Below, one piece after another: positions 55,699-64,000 of a stretch of DNA of 64,000 nt. Position 1 is the first letter of the stretch; each line of letters starts with the position of its first letter. The translations under genes and the position numbers were made by a program. The DNA comes from Tupaia tana (Eukaryota > Chordata > Mammalia > Scandentia > Tupaiidae): contig JAKSZU010000011.1 in NCBI GenBank assembly GCA_026018925.1, positions 11,295,485 through 11,359,484 on the forward strand, written 5' to 3'. The notes under the pieces were generated by a model that saw only the letters and a program-made list of their open reading frames with translations, ran no database searches and was not told the origin of the DNA.

Positions 55699-56915
55699 TT
55701 TGCCCATGGGCAGAAGAGGAGGGGCGTGGGTGCCTTGTGCAGACCTAGGGGATGTCAGGCAGCCACATGTTGCAGCTCCCACCCAGATGCCCCACCAGGA
55801 CCAGGTGAGTGCACATGAGACCTGACTGTCAAGGTGGCCAGGAGACCCAGACAGGCAGGGGCAGGCCGGGGCCTCCTGAAGCTGCATGGGTGAGCAGCTG
55901 GACAGTTGCATGCTGACCGGGGATCCTGTGAGACTGCCTCAGGTCAGTGCTCTTGTGGGACCAGCGGGAGAGATGGGCAGTTGTTTTCCCACCTGGGGAC
56001 CCTTTCCTCAGGGAGGCTGACAAGAGGGTGTCTATGGCCCCTTGTACCTCCGATACTCTAGGAGTGATCCTGCCTGCTATGCAGAGTGGAAAGTTCTCCC
56101 TTCTGCTAAGACCCCATCTTGACTCTGTAGGGGAGAATCTCAGCTGCGGAGAAAAGCCTTTAGCACAAGGAGAGGATGGAAAGTTCCCCAAAGGCTGCTT
56201 ATGCCCTTGCATGCATGGAGGGTGTGAACTGGGCCACATGGGGAGCAAACAGAGCAGAAACGCCCAAAATGGCCCTTCTCACTCACTTCCACCCAGCTCC
56301 TGCTGGATGGGACACACAGGAGGAGCGGGGCAGGGGGAGGACTTGCCACTCAGTGCACCTGCCTCTCCAGTGAGCACTGTCCCCACCCCACCCTCCTCAC
56401 ACATGCAGCCAACATATGAGTCAGGCCAGCCCCAGAGATCCAGAGGCCAACAGACCGTGGCTTCATGGATTTCATCAGCCACGCTATAGGTCAGCCTGGC
56501 TGGTGGCTGCGTATAACCAAAGAGGCAGGCAGCTGTAGGATTCTTCACACAGAGGCGAAGCCCAGAAGCTAGAAGCCCTTATTACCCTGAATTAGGACTG
56601 GACTGCTCTCCCCAAGAGACTGAAATTGGAGCCCTGGTAGGTTTGACCCTTACACCTTTCTTCCCAGGTGGGCCTGAACGTGCATTCAGGTGTGCCAGGC
56701 ACTCCCAATTTGATTATGAGATGTCAGAGCAAAGGTTGTTGCTGTGTTGAACGAAGGAAATAATGATTGTATCTTTTCTGGGAGAATATATCTGGGTCTC
56801 TGCATTGACAGAAAAGAACACCAGATCGAGGAGGTTTCAGCAGAGTAGGGTAAATGTGTACCTAGAGGATGAGTGGAAAGGGGTGACTTATCAGATCACC
56901 TGGGTTGCACTCCAG
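55699..56915. other. TMEM238L 3' flank
   Basis: Probably includes the 3' UTR; unique and fairly GC-rich. No AATAAA is seen soon after the stop. The 180-codon plus-strand frame at 55947-56489 has no recognisable domain and is left out. Confidence 0.45.
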
Positions 56916-56917
56916 GC

Positions 56918-57105
56918 ATCAACACTTGTGAGGTGGATAAGATAGGACAGGTTGCATCACACGCTGAGCCTCAGTATTCTCTTCTGTAAAATGAGAATAA
57001 TATTCTCTGTCATCATTGCAAGGATCAAAAATAGGGAAGGCAGAAAAGGACTTTTTTAGCAAATGATGCAGTTCTCACAAATGTCAACTATTGCTAAACA
57101 CTTAA
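56918..57105 (+). repeat. MIR fragment
   Basis: TCACACGCTGAGCCTCAGT, TCTTCTGTAAAATGAGAAT and CATTGCAAGGATCAAAAAT. Confidence 0.65.
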
Positions 57106-57169
57106 TCTAAGGTGTGTGAACTGACCCAGAGTCCAAACGGAGATACCTCGGTGTCCCTCAAATTGCTTG

Positions 57170-57545
57170 TGGAGATCAGTCCCCAGGGACCCTTGGTTTC
57201 TTTACTAGTTTACTGGGATGTAGCAGGCAGCGCGCAAGGTTCTGGGGTCTCCGTGAGGAACAAGATGCACAAGGTTGCTACTCTCAGGGAGCTTAGCCAC
57301 ACAATTATAATGTGGACGTTAACCACACAGTCACAGTAATGAAGCACAGTAGCTGAGTGAAGTGCGGGTGAGGACGGAAAGGAGCATTGTGCCCAGACAT
57401 TCAATAGAGACTCTGAACCAGAGTGGGGTCAGGAACGGCTCCCAGAAGATGTGATGTTAAGCTGAACCTTAAAGGAAGAGTAGGAGTTGACAAGAAAGAT
57501 TTTCAGGGAGAGGCAAAGTCTTGGGCCTAGGTCCTGGGGTACCAG
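57170..57545 (+). repeat. L2-like relic
   Basis: GTGAGGAACAAGATGCAC, CTCAGGGAGCTTAGCC, GATGTTAAGCTGAACCTTAAA and GAAGAGTAGGAGTTGAC follow an old L2-like order. Confidence 0.45.
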
Positions 57546-57566
57546 GAAATAAAAGACAGCAGGGAC

Positions 57567-57795
57567 AGGGCTTAACAATGGCTCAGTGGTAAAACACAGT
57601 ACTCTGAGAGACTGACCCACCTGGAAGGTTCTGGATGTTGTCGGGAGACTTCTCGAGTATACCGGGCATGTGTATGTCCATGACCTGGGACTGAAACAGG
57701 GTGGATCGCAGTGTTAGACCTGGTGTAGAGTGCCTCTTTCTCTCCCCTCACTCTCTCTTCTCTCTTACTCAGAAAGAAAAAAAAATTTAAAGACA
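57567..57795 (+). mobile_element. Family D SINE
   Basis: GGGCTTAACAATGGCTCAGTGG head with GGTAAAACACAGTAC, AAGGTTCTGGATGTTGTCGG, CTCGAGTATACCGGGCATG, GGTGGATCGCAGTGTTAGACC, CT tract and poly(A). The CTCAGTGGTAA word is a good A box. Confidence 0.8.
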
Positions 57796-57989
57796 GAAAC
57801 AGTAAGTCACTGAAGAGATATAAACAGGAGCGAAAGCTTGAAATAATTGAGTCCGTTTCCAAAGGCCTTCCAATCCCATCATGATGCTGATAATGATTAT
57901 CATCGGTTGAAATCCATTTTAGGAGTAAATTGGTGTCAACAACACAGAGTCTCCAGCGTGAGCGTCTGTGCCCTACACGTGCTTCTTCC

Positions 57990-58245
57990 ATGGAATGGAA
58001 ATTCAGTAACCCAGTGGTGAAGTGCGTAGCCCAAGACCCAGACTGCCTGGTTTGAATCCAGTTTTGTTCCTCCCTGGCTATGTAACCTAGTGCAAGTTCC
58101 ATCACCCTTCCAAGCCCCAGTTTCCATTTCTGTAAAATGGAGTTGGGCTAACTCGGAGATGGTGCCGATAGTCACAGCTAACTCGTGAGGATGTTGTACA
58201 GATCAAGTGGATTACCGTTTGTGCAGGGCCGTACAAGTGGCGATG
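57990..58245 (+). repeat. MIR element, nearly full length
   Basis: ACCCAGACTGCCTGGTTTGAA, CTGGCTATGTAACCTAGTGC, CAGTTTCCATTTCTGTAAAA and CTCGTGAGGATGTTGTAC. Confidence 0.85.
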
Positions 58246-58347
58246 GGGTACTCTGTTAAACCTTGGTCACAGTGCCGGTTGTTGGCACATTACAGAGTGT
58301 GAGAACTACCTCCAAGATAGACACCCCTGGAGCATTATGGTCAATTC

Positions 58348-58363
58348 TTAAGGCAGGGTACGA

Positions 58364-58423
<60 letters not shown>

Positions 58424-58424
58424 G

Positions 58425-58483
<59 letters not shown>

Positions 58484-58576
58484 ATTTTTCTAAGAGAGAT
58501 TTTTGCTATAGGGCACATGCACTTGCCAGAGAGGCAGAGAAAGATAGACAGACAGAAAGCGAGAAATCATTCCCCA
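58348..58576. repeat. First copy of a local duplication (with long TA array)
   Basis: TTAAGGCAGGGTACGACATCA, a TA/CA microsatellite (58367-58481) and the first 90 or so bases of a minus-strand SINE up to CATTCCCCA. The same units recur at 59687-59815, with a much shorter TA run. Confidence 0.95.
58367..58482. repeat. TA/CA microsatellite
   Basis: (TA)n interrupted by a CATATG unit and (CA)n; about 115 bp. It sits at the A-rich tail of the adjoining minus-strand SINE. Confidence 0.97.
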
Positions 58577-58745
58577 GGGGGACTGACCATGCCACAATCC
58601 TTTCTCCTCCACTCTCCTCCTGGGATCTTGGGCATGCATGCACACATGCCAGGCATGAGTTTTAAGTCACTGGATCTGGGATTCGAACCATGGTCAACAA
58701 TGTGGGAGTACAGCAAGGTAACCATTACGCTCTCTGCTGGTCCCT
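58483..58745 (-). mobile_element. Family A SINE (minus)
   Basis: AGAGAGATTTTTGCTATAGG start, GACAGAAAGC tract, CAATCCTTTCTCCTCC body and minus-strand head ending CTCTCTGCTGGTCCC. Confidence 0.94.
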
Positions 58746-59593
58746 GCATTAACATTTTTTAGTAGCTATGAGAGTGGATGCCACCCCAGAATGCTAGGGT
58801 TTTGTGTAGGCTCAAAGGGATTTCAAAAACTGTGACCTCATGAAATTCTTTATTGAAGACAAATCATTCAGAAAGCACCTTTATCTTTTCAGTCCTCAGA
58901 CCACATGTTTGGGGGACACTCAAAGCCATCTAGCCCACCTGTCTAGCCTTCTTCCATCCCTCAGTCCCCAGCAACGTCTTGGGCCTGGTCTAGAGCAACG
59001 GGGTTAGCATGGGCTGGACCTGCTGCTCAGGAGGCCGCTCACTTACAGGGCTGCCCTACGTCATCCCTCCCCACGACCATGAGCTTCCCTGTAGAATAAG
59101 AGATTTGGTGTCTGTAGGAGGTTTCAAGTTCTATTCTGTGAAGGCCCCTGGAAAGAGGTGGAGGGCTGGGGTGAGAGGGCCGGGACCCAGCAGCCCCAGC
59201 CACACCATAACACACACATTCACCAAGAACGGCTGGGTGGTCAGCAGTTTCACCTATTGTACTTGCATGGAAGGTTTCTTGTGGACAAAAGCTTCTGAGG
59301 TCAAAAAAAATATTTCTATGCAGCTGATCTCAATTCTCTTACATTGCAACCTTTGGTCTGGTATTATCACCAACATCTTTATGATCTGCAGGCAGATTGT
59401 AACTGGCTTCGCCAGTTCTCCAGTTCTTGGAGCGGGGTGAAAGAAAAACTTCGGCCTCTGAGTTCAGACCCTGACACCCCCAATCCTCACTCACCCTTTA
59501 GAGCTTCAGGAAGATGAGGTTGATAAGAGCTGCCAGACCCTGCCCCAGAGATAAGAAGACCACATTGCTGGTCACATACAGAACCTGAACCAG
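58746..59593. other. Unannotated stretch
   Basis: Unique-looking, no clear repeat. The 143-codon plus-strand frame at 59009-59440 shows no family resemblance. Confidence 0.45.
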
Positions 59594-59632
59594 GGCAGAG
59601 CAGGGCAGGGCAGGGCAGGGTGGGGCAGGGCA
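59594..59632. repeat. GGGCA pentanucleotide repeat
   Basis: About seven units of GGGCA with small variants. Closely spaced GGG runs could form a G-quadruplex. Confidence 0.85.
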
Positions 59633-59686
59633 CCACTGTGCACTTCACCAGATGTCCTGCCATTTGATTTTATTGCTAACTGCCTG

Positions 59687-59815
59687 TTAAGGCAGGGTAC
59701 GACATCATATATATATATATAAATTTTTCTAAGAGAGATTTTTGCTATAGGGCACATGCACTTGCCAGAGAGGCAGAGAAAGATAGACAGACAGAAAGCG
59801 AGAAATCATTCCCCA
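59687..59815. repeat. Second copy of the 58.3 kb block, truncated mid-SINE
   Basis: The unique left flank, a short TA run and the SINE start are reproduced exactly as far as I can read. The copy then stops inside the SINE at CATTCCCCA and continues into unrelated sequence. No SINE head or TSD is present, so this is duplicated DNA and not a second insertion. Confidence 0.95.
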
Positions 59816-59929
59816 TTTCAGAGCCTTTGTTTTCTCCCTTTCCCACTACTGGGGCATTTCCAGTAGATAAAGACGAGTCTTCAGGCAAAGTCAATTGAGA
59901 GCTCTTATCCTTTCACAAGAGGTTGTCCA

Positions 59930-60250
59930 AGGCTACACACACCCACCCACCCCCACACACACACCTATACACATACAACCTGTGTGCAGACCTACCTCTC
60001 CTATCATGTCCCCACACGCCACCCCCCACAGATTTCCCCTCCTGTACCTTCCAAACACATGAACATCCCACACACATACGATGTATCTCGCCCCCACTGC
60101 ACACACATTCATACATACACCAGCATTCCCCCACACACACACAAACCCAGCTCCACACCCACCCTATGCACATACACACACGTCTTCACACATGCCACAC
60201 ACAAACCCAGAAAATACACACTTATGGGAACAAACACACCCATTACCCAG
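59930..60250. repeat. CA/CCA-rich low-complexity region
   Basis: Irregular CACACAC, CCCACC and CATACA runs. Long frames through it on both strands are low-complexity artefacts. Confidence 0.85.
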
Positions 60251-61375
60251 CAACCAAAGCAAAAGGCACAGGAAGCCGACTGCCCTGAGCCCCGGAAAGT
60301 GAAACTTGTTCCTCGGCACCAACTTCTCCCAATCACACGCTCCCCTCCGCCCACGGGAGAGGCTAGTAGAGCTGCCAACTTGGCTCCAGGGCAAGCCTGG
60401 TAAAGAGTCCTCCATACTTGCTCAACAGGCCCATGCCCTGTGCAGATGCAGAGCTGGGGCTGTGTGGAGGGCAAACATTGCTATCTCTCTGGGAGTTTTT
60501 GGTCTACAGGGAGAGATAAAATAAGCACACAGCACTTCACAAAAGCACCTGGGAAAAAGCTTATCCAGAAGCACAGTCTTGCATGAAGCTGAGCTGAGGC
60601 CCAGAGCCTCCTGTCTTGGGGTGGGGAAGCAGGCTGTGTGTGGTTCCAGAGGTCTGGCCTGGCTTCTGAGGAATGGGTGGGAATGTGGCAGGCAGAGATG
60701 ACACAGGGAGGGCTGTCCGGGCAAAGGAAGGACTGTAGAAATAGAAGAACTGGAGTATGCAGGAAAGGCTGAGGAGACACATTTGACTGGGGGTTGGGGT
60801 GTTCATTGCTGACCATGCAGGACTTTAAGGATTCTGACACTTGGCAAGAAAAATAAAAAGAGAGAAAAATCAGCAATGACTTTACAGACCATAAAGCAAC
60901 AGGACTAGGCTCTGCTCCAGCAAGAGTCACGTGGCATTGTGCGTAGAATGGACCGGAGAAGAGAAGCATGGAGACGGGGGGACACTTGGTAAGCTCAGGC
61001 AGTGGGTAGTAAAGGCTTGAACTGGAATGATAGCCCTAGAGAGGAGGAGAGGAGACAGAGACAGCGTGAATGGAGAATGGTCTGTCCCGGTCTCCTGTGG
61101 AGGGAAGTAGGCTGATGTCGGACTTCAGAAAGTATCACCATTCGGGAAAGAAGGGGATCCGGGGAAGGCACGAGTTTGGTTAAAATGATGTCTTTGAACA
61201 TGCAAAGTTTGAGATGCAAACGGTCAATGTGAGCAAGCTACCCAATTAGCGTTGAATGTGTGGCTATTACACTCAGGAGAGGAGATGTGAAGATGGAGCC
61301 AGGGGTTGGAAACATGACTGTGGATGAGACCGTAGATGAGTGGGGAAAGGGAAAAGGGCAGACAACAGAGATTGG
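60251..61375. other. Unannotated stretch
   Basis: Mixed unique sequence; 60780-61130 has weak L2-like word order. No gene is recognised despite a 162-codon minus-strand frame at 60481-60969. Confidence 0.45.
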
Positions 61376-61456
61376 GAGAGTGGGGGGGGGTGGGAGGGAG
61401 AGAGAAAGGGGCGAAGGGAAGGAAGGAAGAAGGGAGAGGAGGGAAAGAAAGGAACA
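61376..61456. repeat. Polypurine tract
   Basis: G/A-only run including nine or more consecutive G's and (GGGA)n/(GGAA)n units. Confidence 0.85.
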
Positions 61457-61634
61457 TTAAGATTCACTTTCCTTGACAAGAGTTAGTCTAAACATTAAAA
61501 GCTGGAATAATTAATAAAAAATTTAAAAGCCCATAAAGGCTATCAAAAAAATAAAGATTCACTGCCTCGAATCAGACCCTAGGGCACTGCACATGATCCC
61601 ATTTCATGCTATCGACGACACAGTGAAAAAGTTT

Positions 61635-61788
61635 TATTATCATATCATTGCTAATATCCCCCCTTTGCACACAAGGACAGTAACATGGAAGTTAAGTAAC
61701 TTGCCCAAAATAATGGAGCTGCACAGTGAAGGAGCCAGATTGCAAAGCCAGGCATATCTGATCCTGTTGTCCATGTTCTTTCCACTAG
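61635..61788 (-). repeat. MIR element (minus)
   Basis: TAATATCCCCCCTTTGCAC, AGTTAAGTAACTTGCCCAAA, GAGCTGCACAGTGAAGGAGC and CATGTTCTTTCCACTA. Confidence 0.7.
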
Positions 61789-61789
61789 A

Positions 61790-62003
61790 TCAGGAGTTGG
61801 CAATTATAGCCCAACTCTGGCTCGCCTGCTATTTTGTAAAGAAAGCTTTATTAGAACACAAGCGGGCTTGTACATGTGCATATTACCCATGCCTGCTTTG
61901 CGCTCTAACAGCAGGGTGAGTCATGGAGGTAGAGACCATCTGGCCTGTGAAGCCTGTAATATTTACTACTTGCCCTTTACGGAAAGTGTTTGCCACCCAT
62001 GGC
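61790..62003 (+). mobile_element. hAT/Charlie-type DNA transposon
   Basis: AGATCAGGAGTTGGCAATTA, AAAGAAAGCTTTATTAGAAC, GGCCTGTGAAGCCTG, CCCTTTACGGAAAGTGTTTG and CCACCCATG form a nearly complete element with inverted ends. Confidence 0.75.
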
Positions 62004-62185
62004 CAAACAGTGGCTGCTTTTCACAGGAGCCAAGGTCAGAACCTTGGGTCATGCCTGCACTTGGGGAATGGAGAAAAAGGTAGGCTGGTGAGCCCAGATG
62101 CAAGTTCCCAGTAATAATAAGGGAGCAACAGTATGCAGGAGACAGAGAGCACATAGGAAGACCTACTGTGAAGAGTAGGGGGACT

Positions 62186-62454
62186 GGGGGCAAGCAGTTG
62201 GCATAATGGCTATGTCACTGGACTCCCATGTAGTCGACCACGGTTTGAGTTCCGGACCCAGTGGATTAAAATCACACCAGGTGCGTGTGTGTGCGTGCCC
62301 AAGATCCCGAGAGGAGAATGGAGGAGAAGGGATTGCGGCGTGGCCATCCCCCCGGGGATGATTTCTCGCTTTCTGTCTCTCTGTCTCTCTCTGTCTTCCT
62401 GGTGAGCGCACACACCCTATAGCAAAAAACCTCTCCAAAAAAATAAATAAATAA
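62186..62454 (+). mobile_element. Young family A SINE
   Basis: A box TTGGCATAATGG, B-box-like CGGTTTGAGTTCC and full body and end. Perfect 15-bp TSD AAGAGTAGGGGGACT at 62171-62185 and 62455-62469. Confidence 0.97.
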
Positions 62455-62564
62455 AAGAGTAGGGGGACTAACTATCAATGCTTCAGAAACATCATGAAGG
62501 TTGAAGCCTCAAGAAAGAGGATTAGAGTTGGTATTGAGGCTTTATCAGCACAAAAGGACAACAA

Positions 62565-62672
62565 AAATTTTGTGGAAAAGTGGAATTAAAATCCAAGTGT
62601 ATTTAGGTGAAAAGATTTTTGCATATTTTTTCATAATACACATTTCACTTAAACTTTTTGCAGACCTCCTGG
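62565..62672 (-). mobile_element. MITE of the CTTCAAAAAGTTCATG family (minus, partial)
   Basis: GTGTATTTAGGTGAAAAG, TTCATAATACACATTTC and TAAACTTTTTGCAGACC match the reversed 26.8 kb copy. Confidence 0.6.
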
Positions 62673-62903
62673 ATGTAAATGTGGGGGCAAATATCAGTGC
62701 TACTTAACAGAGCGACTGTTAAGATGTGTGAGGAGTGACTGTAGGTCAGTCTTCAAAATATCTGGTAATGTAATTAATAGGGCAGGACTGTAGCCTGGTG
62801 GCTTGGCTGGTGTGAGGTAGGGTTTTTTTTGGAAGAAAGGATAGGGAAAAGTGAGCAGGATGGTAAGTAGAGGAGAGGAAGCCAGTAGAGAGAGAAAAGG
62901 AAG

Positions 62904-63127
62904 AACCAGCAGATTGCATAGTGGTTACCTCCCTGGACTTCCACATAGTCGACCACAGTTCCAGTCCTGGACCCAGAGGCTTAAGACGCATGCTGAGCTC
63001 ATGTGCATGCTTGTCCCAAATCCCAAGGGGAGAATGGAGGAGAAGGGATTGTGGCATGGCCATCCCCCTTGGCAAAAACCTCTCAAATAAATAAATAAAT
63101 AAATATTTAAAAAAAAAAAAAAAAAAA
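62904..63127 (+). mobile_element. Family A SINE with CT tract deleted
   Basis: AACCAGCAGATTGCATAGTGG head, AGTTCCAGTCCTGG B box and full body. The CT tract and the CGAGCGCACACG segment are missing, so CATCCCCCTTGG joins CAAAAACCTC. AAAT repeat and poly(A) tail. Confidence 0.92.
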
Positions 63128-63307
63128 GGAAAAGGAAAATAATGTGGAAGTTACAAATGGAGGTGGATTTCTGCCCTTGTCTAACATGAGAGTGGGGGCA
63201 GAACGGAGAGCCCAGAGAAATGCATTTATTATCTTTGCCTGTAAGGAAGGGGGAGAGAGGGAACCGAAATCTGGCAAACACTCTATTTGTTGGGCCAGCC
63301 ACATGTT

Positions 63308-63492
63308 TTCATGATTTTTATTTAGTGCTCACAGCTCTGGGAGTTAGGGATTCACACTCCCATTTTACAGATGAAGGAAACTGAGTCTTGAATTGGTTTC
63401 CAGGCTACCCTGAAGTAATGGTGCTGCTCAGAGTAGCACCGGGATTCAAAACCAACTCTGACTGATCCCAGGACTATGCTCGTTTCACCACA
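63308..63492 (-). repeat. MIR element (minus)
   Basis: CTCCCATTTTACAGATGAAGG, AAACTGAGTCTTGAATTGG, GGGATTCAAAACCAACTC and CCAGGACTATGCTCG. Confidence 0.75.
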
Positions 63493-63931
63493 GACTTGAA
63501 ATTGATGTACAGAATTTGAGTTTTCTGTTGATTCATTTTGCTTTCATTTATTCAACACAGATCCCACCCGATGGAGAAGAATCAAATCAAGAAGATGCCC
63601 TCTCATTGAAGCACATCCTTAATCGTATCCGGGAGAAACCAGAGGCTGCAATGTTGAGGCTTTTAGAATATCCGCAAGATGCTCAGAACTTTCAAGGCTC
63701 TGGCAGGTTCTCGGCTCCTCCATGAGCCTAGCATCCCTGCCCCAAGCACCGTCACCACCCAGGCTGTTTATGGAGAGCCTAAGAAGCCATGAATTTCTTG
63801 TGGGGATTTTAGGGCAGCAAGCATACCTAAGCTCCATGCTGTGGGCTGAGACACAGAAAGAGAAGTCCCATCCTCTGCTTTTCCTCTTGTCAATATCCTT
63901 CTAGGAAACTAACAACTGGGAGCTGGGCCTG
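63493..63931. other. Unannotated stretch with an acceptor-like site
   Basis: TTTCATTTATTCAACACAG near 63550-63568 looks like a splice acceptor and is followed by an open frame of about 52 codons. No domain or donor is recognised, so it is not called as an exon. Confidence 0.35.
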
Positions 63932-63933
63932 TG

Positions 63934-64000
63934 GCCCTAATGGTGAATGAGCCAAATCCCACAAAGCTGAGCACACAGTTCAAGTCTCAGCCCTGTTGGC
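63934..64000 (+). mobile_element. Family C SINE, cut by the window edge
   Basis: GGGAGCTGGGCCTGTGGCC start with CTAATGGTGAATGAGCC, then the B box AGTTCAAGTCTCAGCCC. The body lies beyond the window. Confidence 0.7.

Noticed and set aside
55947..56489. 180-codon plus-strand frame
   Set aside because: It is the longest frame in the window but has no domain, membrane segment or splice context. The region is GC-rich, where stops are rare by chance.
57572..58105. 177-codon minus-strand frame
   Set aside because: It spans a family D SINE and an MIR element; no coding signature.
58367..58482. AT-rich origin or attachment site
   Set aside because: It is a plain TA/CA microsatellite expanded from a SINE tail.
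60481..60969. 162-codon minus-strand frame
   Set aside because: Low-information serine/leucine-rich sequence with no domain. Other frames overlap it.
63516..63725. Coding exon after an acceptor-like site
   Set aside because: The peptide has no recognisable family, there is no matching donor, and it is next to an MIR whose AT-rich edge can mimic an acceptor.

Overview
This is a stretch of mammalian nuclear genome. It holds two small single-coding-exon membrane-protein genes in about 64 kb of repeat-dense intergenic and intronic sequence. The first gene, at 25736-26149 (+), is PIRT, a 137-residue two-pass regulator of TRP channels. The second, at 55459-55698 (+), is a 79-residue TMEM238-family protein that I read as TMEM238L. 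In human the two genes are, as I recall, close neighbours on 17p12 in the SHISA6-PIRT-TMEM238L-TMEM220 interval. The window therefore probably lies in the orthologous block, with SHISA6 off the left edge and TMEM220 off the right. That synteny is recalled knowledge, not something the sequence proves.

Organism: the dominant repeat is a lineage-specific tRNA-derived SINE of about 250-270 bp, with about 30 copies (family A below). A shorter relative (family B) and two older tRNA-headed families (C, D) accompany it. Many A copies are nearly identical, have perfect target-site duplications (TSDs) and keep A and B boxes. This fits the CYN SINEs of the colugos (Dermoptera). A few 7SL-derived Alu-like monomers point to Euarchontoglires. 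Best guess is a colugo such as Galeopterus. This is an inference that one repeat search would settle.

Layout: 0-10 kb is SINE-rich with a candidate noncoding exon and splice donor at 6771/6772. An old L1 3' end split by a young SINE covers 11.3-12.9 kb. SINEs, MER2/Tigger, hAT, MER20 and MaLR LTR relics fill 13-25 kb, including an MLT1-like LTR with a 191-bp internal tandem duplication. PIRT and its 3' flank occupy 25.7-30 kb. A MaLR LTR with two nested SINEs lies at 31-32 kb. From 33.7 to 41.4 kb is an endogenous retroviral (ERV) copy on the minus strand. Its ends (R-U5 at one side; U3-R then poly(A) at the other) indicate reverse transcription of a polyadenylated transcript by L1 machinery. 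It was later invaded by SINEs, an RPL35A retrocopy and a plus-strand LTR. More MaLR, L1, L2, MIR and SINE sequence follows to 55 kb, then TMEM238L. At 58-60 kb there is a duplicated block containing a TA microsatellite, then CA-rich and purine-rich low-complexity DNA.

I found no operons, CRISPR arrays, rRNA genes or functional tRNA genes, and no evidence of a wholly new biological system. The most interesting items are the processed retroviral copy, the intact-frame RPL35A retrocopy inside it, the 58.3/59.7 kb duplication, and the possible 7SL/tRNA composite SINE.
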